Origin: Eleusine coracana subsp. coracana
Taxonomy: Eukaryota > Streptophyta > Magnoliopsida > Poales > Poaceae
Direction of reading: 5' to 3'
Assembly: GCA_032690845.1 (NCBI GenBank)
Contig: CM064428.1
Coordinates: 22,542,001-22,606,000, forward strand
DNA length: 64,000 nt
The translations under genes and the position numbers were made by a program. The notes beneath the pieces are model-generated. The model had not been told where the DNA came from. It did not search any database and saw only the letters and a list, made by a program, of their open reading frames with translations. Each line of letters begins with the position of its first letter. Position 1 is the stretch's first letter. Shown here one piece after another: positions 34,703 through 47,173 of this stretch.

Positions 34703-35639
34703 TTTTTAAGTAATTGAAAGTTGGTGTTTTTTTTCAATCAACCTCTTAAATTATCAAATCCAAATTTGATGGTTTATAGTTGTTATATAGATAATCCTAT
34801 AATAATATAACTCATCATCAACTGTGTTTTGAAGCCTATAAAATATATAAATTTTAAGACTTTCTTTAAATCGTGGTATTTTTTTTAAAAAATCTACATT
34901 TTTCATTTGAAATTGAATAGATTGTTATAAATAAAAATCTTGTGTTTCATAAGAACTCACTCTAGGAGGTGGAGCTTCACCTTCAGTCATCCTCATCATC
35001 AATTCCATTATTCTCTTGAGCAACACTATCATCGTCTTCAACATTTGATAGATCTCCGTAATATATCCATGGAGTGTATCCTTGAATCAACAAGTGATCC
35101 AACACACGTAGATGAGGTAGTAGTCTATGATTAGATACATCGCACACGGACAAAGCTTTTGTTGTGCAACACCAAATTTGGTCTGAACAAATGCGTGCGT
35201 GGAGTTACGAATCAAATACTTCTCCATCTGCCAAAGTTTCGATCAAGTAAGAAAAAACATTCGTATCCATTGCAACAATAAATTCAATAAAGAGCAAGGG
35301 ATGACTATACATTAGTCAGGATGCTCACCTATAGACAAAGTGTGGTTGTCTTATGCTTGTACTCCACTACCTGTCCTCAACTGGCGAGTCGGGATAGGAG
35401 GGGGCGGGGGCGGGGGAGGTTTGAAATCAATGGATTTTGCTAGAGTGTTCGAGCGTGGATGCAAAATATTGTAGTTTGCCACAACAAAATATTTTCCCGC
35501 CAACTGACAAAGCAAGTTAAGACTGACACGTGGGCGTTGCATCGCAATTGTTTCAGGAGGAGTAATCGATGGATGGACACACCAAATTGTTTGGGCCACT
35601 TTAAACCCACATGGTTTGATATAGGGAAACAACTAAAGA
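34703..35639. other. Intergenic, with a G-rich motif
   Basis: No convincing gene. Three runs of five G separated by single C occur at about 35396-35420 within a GGGGGCGGGGG context. Short frames in this interval show no domain. Confidence 0.4.
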
Positions 35640-36782
35640 CCGTTGTTGGGCCAATGAAATATGGGCCTTTATGACCGTGATCGGGTCGCACTTGTGAAGC
35701 AGTGTGTGGAATTGGAGCATAGAAATGATTTGGCCCAACATGTATGGAACAACAACAGCAACGTTGATGATCTCATTTGTCACTAAACAACACTAAGGGT
35801 TCCAAAAAAGAAACAAAAACTAAACAATAACTGACAAGGGGGACCATGACCTCTAAAATATTCATCAGCGCTGACAAGTGGGACCAAGAGCCAGTCTTGA
35901 CTGTATGTGCAGCAAATATTTTATGAGCCACGTTGATTCCTTCGACAAAGAAACAACATGGGTCGTTGCCCATTGCGCCAATGGAGATATCAGCCTGTCT
36001 GAAGTTTACTGGGCTGCATATGTCCAACATCATTCTTTTTGAGCCACTGTATAATTTGACCCAACAATTATGAATCAGTAGTATTAGTGACAATCTTATT
36101 TGTCATGATGAATCAACAACCCTCTGATAAGTAGGACCTAGTATTTAGTGCTGGGACCAGACCACAAGCTGTCACTGATCTATGGACCTACGACGGTCTT
36201 GTCCCTAATATTACTGACAATGTGGTTCGTCACAAACTTCTTCCACTATCTGACAGGTGGGCCCATAGCTCAAAAATGCTTTAATGATGATCATATTCGT
36301 CACTAAGACATTGCAAAAAATTGACACGTGGGGCTGGAAATCAAACTGTCTCAAAATGGGTCCCTTACGCGTTGACTAAGCGATGGGATGTTTTAGTGAT
36401 GATTTGTTTCCTTGCAAAACGGTCGAGTGCATTGGATATGTGGTCCTGTGGGGACATCAGGATAGTGTACACATGCTACTGTTTTACATTGGTGATGGTT
36501 TTATTCGTCACCAGTGCCCAAGCAAACCCGACTGGTGGGATCGATTGGTGCTGACTCAGCCTTGCACACAATAGTAACGTTTTGGTCTGTCACAAATGAT
36601 CTAAAAAAATGTCGATTAGTGGGCTCAGAATAATATTAGTGCCAGAAAATCAGCATTTTGGTGCCTTTTAACAACGGACACGAGATCGTCACTAAATTTC
36701 AGTCCCTAAATGGCCAAAGTGGCTTTAGTAATGAAAATTCATTACTAAATATTTATCACTAATTGTATGGTTTCTTGTAATG
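35640..36782. mobile_element. CACTA-like transposon end with subterminal repeats
   Basis: The right end, read on the minus strand, starts CATTACAAGAAACC, one base from the CACTACAAGAAA terminus of grass CACTA elements. Inside it, units such as TAGTGACGA and its complement, and phrases like TGACA-GTGGG, repeat irregularly over about 1 kb, as in CACTA subterminal regions. The opposite terminus was not found, so the element is partial or rearranged. No transposase is seen. Confidence 0.4.
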
Positions 36783-37962
36783 ATATTGTATGACATATAA
36801 AAGTGGAATATAGATTGAAGAGTATGTTTTGTCCCTTCGTACAAGTAATATAATTCCCAAAGTCTCCTATTCTGCTTGCATGTAAATAATTTCTGACACG
36901 AACTGTTATGACTATTTATGTCAGTTTAAAATCATAGGATGTTACTAGATAAATTAGCACTTTTAGTTTTATATTAATCCAAAAATAAGTCACAAACATG
37001 ATTAACATATTGTATGATGAACTAGACATGTTTATGCAAGATCTAAACAGGTCTATAAAGCAAGATAATATTATAACATCTACCATAATATCCATAACTA
37101 TTATGGATAAACAGATCGCGAGAGTCAACATGGAAGACATGGTTTGAGATGGTAGCACCTACGTTTCCTTTAGATGATGACTGGGTAGAGTAGGTTACGA
37201 CGACATTCAGCACCATCACATTGTTGGTGATGACAGGTGAGACCGACTCGACATAGAGGAAGGCGAACTATGGCGACGAGCTTGATGTAGATGAGGAAAT
37301 GATCAAGCAGTCGCGCAAAGCTCTTCCTAAAAACCTTATTTCTCTCTTCTAGCGGAGGATCGCAGAGGACAACGGTTCCAAAGACCTGCTCTCCTGTTCA
37401 CCGGTGCATGCCAACGATCGGGACGGAAAAGTCTTAGCGGCACAACAGTAGAAAGAGGCAAACTCTAGGCAATTGTGTGATATGATATACGACGGTGTTG
37501 ATGGTCGTTATATACCAATTTTGACCATCAATATACTCACAAAAATAGGAAGACAATGCATTTCAATGTTAGCTAGGAATAATACAATTCTACTTGTCCT
37601 TGGAGAAACATGTGCATGTAGGAGTTTATACACATATGGAGTGGAGAAATGCCTCATGATCGGTGAAATACCATTCCAACCAATGGGAGAGCGCCAACCA
37701 GACCCACGAATCAATAATATGCTACATAGGATTGCGCAAGACGAAATTGACTTAATAAACAAAAAGAACCACCTGGAGGCCACCCCGAGGAAGCACATCT
37801 CGAGGAGACCCACCTACAGGTCAGCCCACCCGACCCCTAGTCGGTCGACCATGGATGGAGGCCTCTTCGAAGGAGCTGCCACATCTCGGAAGTTACCGCC
37901 TCCTTGAAGTCACTGGAGGCCATTTCGCCCTGAGTAACGACCTGCAACCTCCTCAAAACCTA
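36783..37962. other. Unassigned intergenic stretch
   Basis: AT-rich to mixed sequence. A 144-codon open frame at 37473-37907 (+) has no recognisable domain and a Pro/Ser-rich tail; it may be chance. Nothing else is supported. Confidence 0.3.
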
Positions 37963-38641
37963 TAAGGATCGAGTGACCGAGACAGGGAGCAGGGGGGGGG
38001 GGGTTGAATCAGGAAATCACATGTATAACTTTTTTGCTATATTCTACACCAATCACTCAAAACAACTCTTATGCAATACTAGAGAGAGCACACAAGCATG
38101 ATATATGATCCTAGAAAGGAAACAACAACCTATACATGCTAATATGTTACACAACAATACAACTCCTATGCAAGCTAGTGATTATGCCAAGCAACCAATC
38201 AACACACCTGGCTAGAAAGGGTCCTATGCGTACAAGTCTAGTAGATAATAACTAGGCACAACAAGCAAGCTCTTGATCAACCAAGCAAGGATGATTACTA
38301 CTAGCAAGGTAAATGCGTAAATGTAAGTGCAAGTAGTAAAGGAGAGAGTCAAGGAATGCTCATGATTTTTAGCTCGAGGTCTCGAAAGGGTGACACCTTC
38401 CCCTACTCCTCATTGGATCAACTCCCGTAGGAGTATTGAATCCTCCTGCCATTCAAGGGTGGAGTCCTTGTACACAAGCCCGTATCACTTCCGATGTGAC
38501 AACGTGGCTACGTGACCACTGCTCATCGAGCCCAAGGCTCCTCGAGCATAAGCTTGCCTCCTCCTAGGACTTGCTTCACTCCTCGAGTGGTGATGTACTG
38601 CTAGAGAACAATCCATCCTCCAAGTGGACTAACGGGCTCCT
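37963..38641 (-). mobile_element. Sirevirus LTR C, 3' part
   Basis: Minus-strand LTR end with a 12-base C/G run (37992-38003) close to the 3' edge, and blocks such as GCTCATGATTTTT and CCTTCCCCTACTCCTC in the same order as in the family-A LTR. It stops exactly where the family-A LTR begins (38642), so it was split by that insertion. Its other half is probably 49497-50282. Confidence 0.55.
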
Positions 38642-40667
38642 TGTAAGGACCGAAGGCGTACCGAGAGGGGGGGGGTGAATCGGTAAGTCGCTCATGAATC
38701 CAAATACTTCAATTCACACTACTTGAGTCTAACAAGCGTTGCAACCTAACAAATCTAGTAGGCCTATGCAAGCCTATGCGGAAGCCAAACACACTAGCCT
38801 ATGCAAGCCACAATTCAACCTAGTTACTGGAGCACACAATTGCGGAATAGTAAAGAGGAGGTCAATTAATGCTCATGATTTTTTCCCGAGGTCTCGGAAG
38901 GATGGTGCCTTCCCCTACTCCTCGTCAGACCACTCCCGCTAGAGTCCCGGTCCCTCCCGCCACCGATGTGGAGTTCTTGCCCATGAGCCCACAATCACTC
39001 CCGGAGTGAATACGCGATGCGCGTCACCGCTGCCATCATGGCACAAGCTCGCCTCTTTCGAGAACTTGCCAGACTCCCCGAGCCAACACGGTGCTCACTA
39101 TTGATGTCCCTTTCACCGGCGGGCTTAAACCGGGTACCAACTTGTGACAGCCTTCACAACCAATCACGATAGGCTCGATCACCAACACCTAACCGGTCTA
39201 GGTCTCACCATAGACCAAGAGTAATAGCCTAGATCACACCCTCAAGGACACCCTAGCCTTAAATCTGCAAGATGCTCTAGTTACTCTCCTCTAACACTCT
39301 TAAAATATGCAATATCTCCTCCTAGTGCTCTCCTCTCTTCCTTTTTGACCTTACCAAATGCTCTCAGGTATTCCACTAGCCAAGAGAGATCTTCAAGACC
39401 CCAGTAACGAAGTTATATAGGCTTCCAACCTCCAACTAGCCGTTGCTCCATGAAATCAGTTTTCTGGGCCTACTGACCGGACTGTCCGGTCACTGCCTGA
39501 CCGGACTGTCCGGTCACTGCCTGACCGGACCGTCCGGTCACTGCAAACCTGAGTACCAACGGATCTGCCCCTCTGATGACTTCCACTGGCCGGACTGTAT
39601 GGTTAGTTGATGGACCGTCCAGTCTGTTTCTCTCTCCAGTCCAGAAACATTTCAAGTGCTACTTCCTCACTGCCCAAGTCTCAGTTCTACTGACTGGACC
39701 ATCCGGTCTCTTGGTCTTCCAGACTTGTCAGTTTCCTCGCTGCTTGTTGTAGGCTCTTCGTCACCACTGACCCCTCTTCCGGTCACTTCGTCCAGAAGCT
39801 AAAACTCCTCGTCCTCGCTTGACTTCATTTCTCGGCTTCTCCGAACAGCTCCTTGACTTCTCCACTGTCATCTAGTGCCTGTGATTTCACCGAGCAACCT
39901 TGCACATGACAGACTAGACATGACCTAAGAGAAATGACCTAGACCCCCTTGATAGTCTGGTTTTCCCTATAGATTCAAAGCCCTAACAACTAGACAAGTA
40001 TTTCCAACACTTTCTCCGTAGCTTGTCCTCAGCTTTGATCCATCTCCATCAACCCTTGGACTCCATCAAGCTCGCAAGCCTCCATGCTTGCGGTCATTAT
40101 CATCAATCAGCAAGGCAACCATCATCCATATGATTTGTAGTGAAGTTTAGAGATGATTCCTACATAGACAACACTCATGTAGATATTAGCCCACAATTTC
40201 ATAGTGGTCATCTATCACCAAAACATTCATACCTCGGGGATCACATCAATGGTCATGAAGCTTACACTCCTACCGTGGCGCTCATAGAAATGCTCTCTCT
40301 CTCTCTCTCTCTCTCTCTCGGGACACTCACCACTCCCTGAGTGCAAGCACAAATGCTCACTAGTGTCATGTGAAGATATTAATAAAAGCATAAGGATATG
40401 CAATGCAAGACATGAATGATGAAATGCAATAGGTTAGCATGGCATTGTATAAGAATTAAGAACAAGCAATCATCATCATGGAATCATACACATGCATACA
40501 AGATAATTAAGGAAAACAAAGCACTGCGCATGAAAATAAACCAAGTGAGATCATGATGAGTCAAACACAAGCGAATGAAAATAATGACCCAGCAAAATCC
40601 ACGAACATCGAATAACTCCATCAAAATAAGATCCAAGTATATCTAACTCCCAAAACCAATGTACACA
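38642..40667 (-). mobile_element. Family-A LTR, distal (3') copy
   Basis: On the minus strand it starts TGTGTACATTGG (40667) directly after a polypurine tract and ends GGTCCTTACA (38642). A C/G run of nine lies at 38667-38675. Three tandem units of a palindromic GACCGGACNGTCCGGTC lie at 39476-39544, with looser copies to about 39790. A CT dinucleotide run (40293-40319) is absent from the sister LTR at 47174-49235. Confidence 0.85.
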
Positions 40668-40789
40668 ATATGCTCCCCTAGATACAAGCTACTCTTGATC
40701 GCACAAGATCACACTCCAACTCCCCCTAGACCTATGACTACTTCTCCCCCCTTTGGCAACAAGCACCAAAAGGCGAGAGAAGTGAACAT
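40668..40789 (-). other. Family-A repeated polypurine tracts
   Basis: Read on the minus strand, three G-rich purine tracts of the CTAGGGGGAG type occur near 40675, 40716 and 40745, between the env-like stop and the LTR. The last one abuts the LTR start, as needed for plus-strand priming. Confidence 0.7.
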
Positions 40790-43072
40790 CTACGCGCTCG
40801 TGGTCGAAGGAAGTGGTGCAGCAACGTCTTCTGAGGGCTCTGCTCCTGGCTGCTCCTGTGCTGGATCCTGTTGTTCTTCCTGAGCCTGTGTCGCCTGAGC
40901 ATCCATCTGCTCGAAGAAGTCAATGTCAACAGGCGACTCAGACCCTCTGTCCTGCCCTGCTGGTGGGACTGTGGGTATCTCCTCGGTAACAGTCACCTGG
41001 AGAAGAGCAAGGTCATCCACATCCTCCTGAGTGTAGCCTCGGCGGACCAGATCCTCTGCTACATGAGGTGTGAGAGTGCTGACTGTAGTAGTGGAAGGTG
41101 GAGCTGTAGCTGTGTCTGGGGCTGGCCGGGAGTCTACACGAGTAGTGTAGACTGTCCTCTGCGAAGCTATAGATTGTGCAGGTGAAGAGAACAACGCAGA
41201 GATTGAGAAACCTGACACAGGGGACAACTGAGTCACTGGAGAGAAAGTCTGTCCTGCTCCCCATGTTGGTAACACCCCTGAGTGTGACAACCCACTGGAC
41301 TGAGCTGTCATCATTGCAGTGAAGGGGCCTGTCTAGGTCAAAAACTACTGGGACTGTAGTAGTACGGGGACTCCTGCCTGCTGGCCAGTTTGTCCTCTGG
41401 TGAGCTCTGCCATCTGAGTCATCAGGGTGGTCACTAGTGCCATCTGCTGTCTCTTAAGCTCTGCATGTCCCATGATAACCTCCATCATCTGACGTTTATC
41501 CTTAGCTGCACTCTGGATGAACTCATCTAGGCATCCTACAAGTGCTGCCATAGTGATAGCATCCTTTGACTGTGAACCTGTCGGCTGGGGAGGTGCTCCT
41601 GTACTAGCTGACTCAAGAACCACCATCCCTGGATGAGCTGCCAGCTCATGAGTGTCTGGCGGTGACTCCTGCTCCTCCTCTCTCGTCTACTGACTAGAGG
41701 CGGACTGCGAACCCTTGGGGACTCTAGGTGAGTAGCTGGTGGTCACCTTAGGGAACGCGTTATACTGCTCCTTCATCACTAGTCCCATCCTCATCAGAAG
41801 ATAGCAAATATAGGGAACATAGACCAAGTGACATCCCCCTACTCCCTCAGAAATAACCTCCTCCATCTCACCAATCAGTAGATCAGCCAAGTCAAATGGT
41901 TGTCTCCTCAGAATAGCTGCCACTGTCCACTGGTGAAGTAGAGTGAACTCCTCTCTATATCCAGACCTAGGAATGATAGTCGCGGTGACTATCGCTCTAA
42001 CCACCTTGGCCTCTACGGTGAGTCTTGTAGGGCCTCTCTCAAAGCCTGGGGTATGTGGTGGTGGAAAAGCAATCGACACCATGTCGTCTGGAGGCAGTGT
42101 CCCTCCCTGTGATTTGCGAGGTGGCTCAAGGGACGGGTAGGCAATCTCGTAGAGGTGAAGGTCTGAAGCAAGAAACCCAAATCTAGCTATGAGATCCCCT
42201 CTGGTCACACGTTGTTGCTGCCCTCTGAACAAGAACCAGAATTCTGAGCGGTCTCTGGCTATCCATAGTGCGGCGTAGAACTCTAGGACAACATTCTCTT
42301 TGAACCTGTATGGCTCTGTGACAAACTCTGCAAGTCCGAGCAAGTATGTGAAATACTGCTCCATGTCTGTCCCGGTGGCCCTCCTCATGACCTGGTAGGT
42401 AGTGTACTGCTGCGGCACAAATACTCTATCTTTGACCCTCAGGGAGAGGCAACATCTCAAACACTCTCCAATCCTCCTCTGGAGGCCTGTCCAGTACCTC
42501 TCTCCTATAGCGGGGTCCCTGGGGACTAGAAACCACTGCTTGAAGGAGACTAGACAAAGTTCCTTAAGGTCCTTTGTAGGAACCTTAACTATGTCCGTCT
42601 CCCCGACTGGCTGAACCAGTCTCTGCAGCTTCCTCGTGCACACTGCACAGGTGCACTATGTGTCTGCTGCCCGGTGAGCAGTCCTCTGCTGCTGTGGTTG
42701 TGCTAGCCACCCAGTCTCCATCTCCTCAACCTCCTCTAACTCTGACTCTGAGCTCTCCTCTGAGTCTGACTCCTTATCCTCCTGCTGCCTGGAGGATCCC
42801 TGCTCTGTAGGTCTCGACGACCTCTCCTGGCGAGAAGTCGGAGTACCCTGCGCCCACGGTGCTGGTATCACTCCTATAGCCAAGCCCTATGCTATCCACT
42901 ACCTGGTACTCCTCCTGAGTCCTTGAGTGTCACCAGACGGCTCTAGGATCAGTCGTGTCCCTAATGTCCTGTGTGACTGATCCATGGCATCCAAGTGCTA
43001 GGCTAACCTCTCGGCCTTCTCTGATTCTAGGTCTAGTCTCGGTCTCTTTTTTCTCTTTGGCTTCTCTGGCAT
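40790..43072 (-). pseudogene. Family-A env-like gene, interrupted only by TAG codons
   Basis: A single frame of 761 codons from ATG (43072) to TAG (40790-40792), without a frameshift. Seven internal stops, all TAG, lie at 43000, 42901, 42889, 42658, 41689, 41347 and 41335 (first base, minus strand). Layout: basic start (K-R-K-K-R-P-R), acidic Ser/Glu stretch (42700-42800), conserved middle domain with F-Y-A-A-L-W-I and V-Y-V-P-Y-I matching element 2, then a Gln/Thr-rich region and an acidic tail. The middle domain resembles the widespread putative plant transposon domain. Position after gag and before the polypurine tracts fits the Sirevirus env-like ORF. No definite signal peptide or membrane helix is seen, so the name is positional. 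Confidence 0.7.
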
Positions 43073-45099
43073 CTTACCCTTTCCCTTGTCCTATCCTAAC
43101 CCTACCATCTCTGCTGCTGACTGCTGTCACTGCACGCGCATAGGTATAGACAGGATAAGCATAGAACTCATGTATAGATCTACTAGCAAAGCACTACTAG
43201 GTAAGAATGCGTAATAGAAATCCTAGCACTGAATGAAGGATGTGATCACTATACAAATAAAACAATGTAATCAATAGTGATCATTGACTATATGTAGCTG
43301 CTGCAGTCATCTAGTGTACAATCAAATAACTTGCAATAAATCTAACTATAGACTAGATGCAAGAGACAAACCCTAGAATTTGCAATTAACAGATGTGCAT
43401 GGTAGTAATTGCAATCTAGGTTGAGCTAATTAGCAATTAATGCAACTAAAGATGGAGATTTGATCTAATTGCATCAATTAAACTAATTGCTCGAATCTTA
43501 GGGCATAATCAATGAAATTGAGGAAGTAGCACAATACCCTAGAATTGGTGACAATTACCTCGGTGAACACGCGACCGATTGCCAAGACGATTGAAGCTTT
43601 GCACGCCAGCAATGGAGAAGGAGGGGGCATTTTTTCCTAAATCGGTGGAGTTTGGCGAGCTGGGAAGGAAGGGTTGTGGCTCAGTGGGCGTGTGCGCGCG
43701 CGGGAGCGGAGCACGTCGGTGACGGTGCTAGGCGGTGAGCTTGGTGAGGCAAGCGGTGGTGCTCTTGTAGCGGGGCTTGGCATGCACAATGGGGCGCGAC
43801 GGCGAGGATCGCGGGCACACGGCTGCGCGGTGCGGTGATGGTGAGCGGCGGCGAAGGGGCGGCGACGCGACATCGGTGGGGGCGAAATGACGGTGATGAT
43901 GGCATGCTGCAGCGGCGGCGATTTGGGGGCGGTGGCGGGTTCGTGAACTCGACGTCGGGGAGGAATAGAGAAGAAACCAAAAGGTTGATTTTGACCTAAG
44001 TCAAATCGATCAAACGATCGAGATTACTCAAGGGCACAATCAACGGTCATAGATTGAAGGATTATCATGTGTTTCAATCATAGTGACCGGACAATACGGT
44101 CTCTAGACCGGACCGTCCGGTCAGTTTAGGGTCTACTGGCCATCGTGCAGACCGGACGGTACAGTCTCTAGGACTGTTCTGTCCAGTATCTATGACCAGA
44201 CTCCCCCTAGGCTCTGTGCATAGAGCCACTAACCAGACTGTACGGTCCAAAGGACGGTACAGTCACTCTGGAATTTTCGCTGAAACAAGGATTTTCTCCA
44301 TTTTCCAAGTGCCCTCACTAAACACCCAAATAAACACTGCACTTGGAATGTGAAGGGAACTCTCAACCACTCCTTTTCAAATAGTGACACTTTATGGCCT
44401 TATAATTTTCGCAAATGTCAAATGGAAGATCGAGCAAATAAGAACCAAGGCAATAAAGAACCAAATGGGTATGTATGAGCCTTAGTCCATGAATTGCGCA
44501 AGTAGATTTAACCTCGGAGTTCATAATAGCTTGCGCATAAAGCACAATCCTTTCCTTTGATCACACTTGTGGAGATATAATCTCATGTAGAGCATGAGGC
44601 ACAAATATCTCCAAGTGGGATAAGCCTCCTTTGTGTTTCCTATATGATGCATGCAACAAGCATTTTACATATACAATGAAAGTAAACATGTCATGTGAAT
44701 GCAAGCAATATTAAACAAGACACAAAGGAAACCTAATAATGTCAAGTTTGAACATCTCCCAAGCTTACTCACTATAAGCCATACCCTTGCCTTGATAGAA
44801 GCCAAACCACCATCTCAAGCACTCCCCCTTGCTTATAGCAATCTTGGATGGGTTAGACATTGACAAAATTTTATGTGTTTTTCTTTAAGTTATTTACACA
44901 TTCATGGATGCAAAGCATACTAGTTACAAAGGAGTCCTAATTATGATGCAATGTAAGAGAAGGAAAAACACACTACAACCACCAAGAACAAACATTGTTA
45001 CCTCCCTTATGAGTAGATATATCATTAAGGTTCATGTCACTTGTGGTGGACTTCACTTGATCTTCAAGTAAGTTCATGGTCCACCACCCCCGCCATCTT
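43073..45099 (-). promoter_or_regulatory. Family-A region between gag and env-like gene, without pol
   Basis: In a complete element, protease to RNase H would occupy this place, but no pol motif is visible in any frame. From gag toward env it holds: an AT-rich part with a polypurine-like tract (near 44824), a cluster of GACCGGACNGTCCGGTC-type palindromes at about 44085-44262 like those in the LTR, and a GC-rich segment (about 43590-43960). An AG next to the probable env start resembles a splice acceptor. This may be a leader or internal promoter for the env-like RNA; that is inference. Confidence 0.4.
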
Positions 45100-47120
45100 C
45101 TAGGTCTTGTTCTTGGGCACTGACTTGTACTTTGTTGACCTCTCAAGATCAACAATGCACTTAGGCACCCATATGCTCTTGACCTTTCTCTTCTTGCTTG
45201 GTGGTCCCAAAGCCTTAGCATTCACCTTGCCATCCTTGTTCCTAAAAAGCTTGAAATGTGTGTTCTCATGGAACAAGTTAGCATTAGGTAAAACAATGAA
45301 ACTTCTCACCATAGGGCAATCCTTGATGTTGTGGCCATCCTTACAACACCTCTCGCAATAGTAATCGTCGGTGAGAAGGGGTTTAATCCATGCGGGGATG
45401 GAATCACTCATCCTGATGATGTCGATGGCGGCGAGATATGAGCCAAGTCCCTGGTGGAAGCCATTGTTCACAAGGTTTCTCCCAAGAATCTCCCTGTGGA
45501 TGGCTCTACCACGTGTGAGCCTCTCGAAGCCATCCATCACCATCTTCCTCTCTTCCTTGAGCTCATGATATTCCTCCAAAACAAATGGCTCAAGAGAAGA
45601 AACCTCGACCGAAGTGGTTAGTTCATCACACATAGTGGAAGCATCACTCTTAGATGAAGTAGAGGAGGGAGAGGCAAGGTTGTCAACATTGATGGCCTCA
45701 AAATTAAGTTCAAGGGCCTCGTACTTCTCACGTAGCTCTACATGATCACCCTTGAGTTTGTCATAACTCTTGTTTAGGGCCTCATGAGATATGATAAGAT
45801 GCTTGAACTCACTCTCAAGATGACTAACATGGTCCTTAGCCAACTTTCACTCTTTTCTTACCACATCCAACATTTTGGATTTCTTGACGGCGATGTCGTA
45901 GGCTTGCTCAAGCATACTCCAAAGCTCGGAACATGTGAGCTCTTCATCATCGCTATCATCACTACTCTTATCCTCACTCTCCCCAAGTTGGCTCGTGGCC
46001 ATGAGGCACGTGGGAGGTGGCGGAAGAGCTCGTGGAAGTGTGGTCTTGATCATGGCTAGGTCAGCCTCTTCTTCATTATCGCTTGAGGAAGAGGATGTGT
46101 CACTTGATTTGTCACTTGTCCACTCTCCAACAAGGGCCTTGCGTGAGAACTTCTTCTTGTGGTCTTGAGTTTTGCCTTTCCCTTTGCCTTTGTTGAAGTG
46201 CTTCTTCTTCTTTTGCTTGGCTTTGGTGTCTTCTTCTTCATCATCATCATTGCTTGAGTCTTGGGACTTGAAAGCTTCTTTTTTTGGCTTAGGGCATTCT
46301 CGAACAAAGTGGTTCTTGGACCCATAATTGAAGCACTTGCCCCTAGACTTAGAGGCAAACTTGTTCTTGAAGGTCTTCATCTTCTTCATGAGAAGAGCCA
46401 AGTCCTCGGTCAAGTCATCTTCTTCATCATCATCATCATCTTCTTCAACCTCTGCCTTCTTCTTGCTTTTCTTGCTCTTGATTGGCTCTTGCTTCTCAGC
46501 TTGAAGAGCAAGGTTGGATGGTTGAGGATCATCCAAACCAAGCTGGTAGCTCTCGAAGGCTGTGATCTTGCCAAGTACATCCTTCATGGTCTTGGTCTTG
46601 AGGTCAGCTTGCAAGGTGAAGGTGATGATGGACTCATAATTGGGGTCTTTGAATAGCCTCAACAATCTTCTTATCACCTCAACAGGCTTTAGCTTCAAGT
46701 CATCCCCAAGAGCATTGATCTCCTCCACTAGTATAGGAAAGCGAGAATAAACAGTGTTAGCTCTCTCATGTGGCAATCTAGTGAAGTTATCATACTTGTT
46801 CTTCAGCATATAGTATCTTTCCTTTTTGATATCACTGATACCCTCATGGAGACTCTGAATCTCAATCCAAATACCATGTGCTGTAGAACATGCATCCAAC
46901 CTAGCAAAGACATCCTTAGATATGCATGAAAAAGAGCATTCTTGACCTTAGCGTTGCACTTAATAAAATCGGGTTCAAGCAGGTTCACATCCGCATCAGT
47001 CTCGTGAGTGACCATCCATATCTCTAGATCATGGGACTCGAGGTAGGCTTGCATGCGAGCCTTCCAATACCTGTAGTCCTCTCCATTGAATATGGAAACA
47101 CTAGCCACCTGTCCCAGCAT
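45100..47120 (-). pseudogene. Family-A gag
   Basis: Large Sirevirus-type Gag. It begins at ATG 47120, 39 bases after the primer site; the open frame itself extends back through the primer site. The first 106 codons carry S-I-F-N-G-E-D-Y and Y-W-K-A-R-M. A frameshift near 46900 leads to a UBN2-like region, an acidic/basic linker, and a zinc knuckle C-F-N-Y-G-S-K-N-H-F-V-R-E-C in which the second Cys is Tyr. One TGA (near 45847) precedes a C-terminal coiled coil and a second, intact knuckle C-E-R-C-C-K-D-G-H-N-I-K-D-C near 45370. Frame after the shift is otherwise open to 45100. Gag packages element RNA. Confidence 0.85.
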
Positions 47121-47158
47121 CCTTATTCGAGGCGGTAAAGCCTCAACGATGAGCTCTT

Positions 47159-47171
47159 GGCTCTGATACCA
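47159..47171 (-). other. Primer-binding site, initiator tRNA-Met
   Basis: On the minus strand TGGTATCAGAGCC, complementary to the 3' end of plant initiator tRNA-Met, two bases inside the LTR at 47174. This is the standard minus-strand primer site of plant copia elements and fixes the LTR edge and direction. Confidence 0.9.
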
Positions 47172-47173
47172 CT

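Noticed and set aside
39470..39655. Repetitive Gly/Gln frame as a small protein
   Set aside because: It is the translation of the LTR palindrome array.
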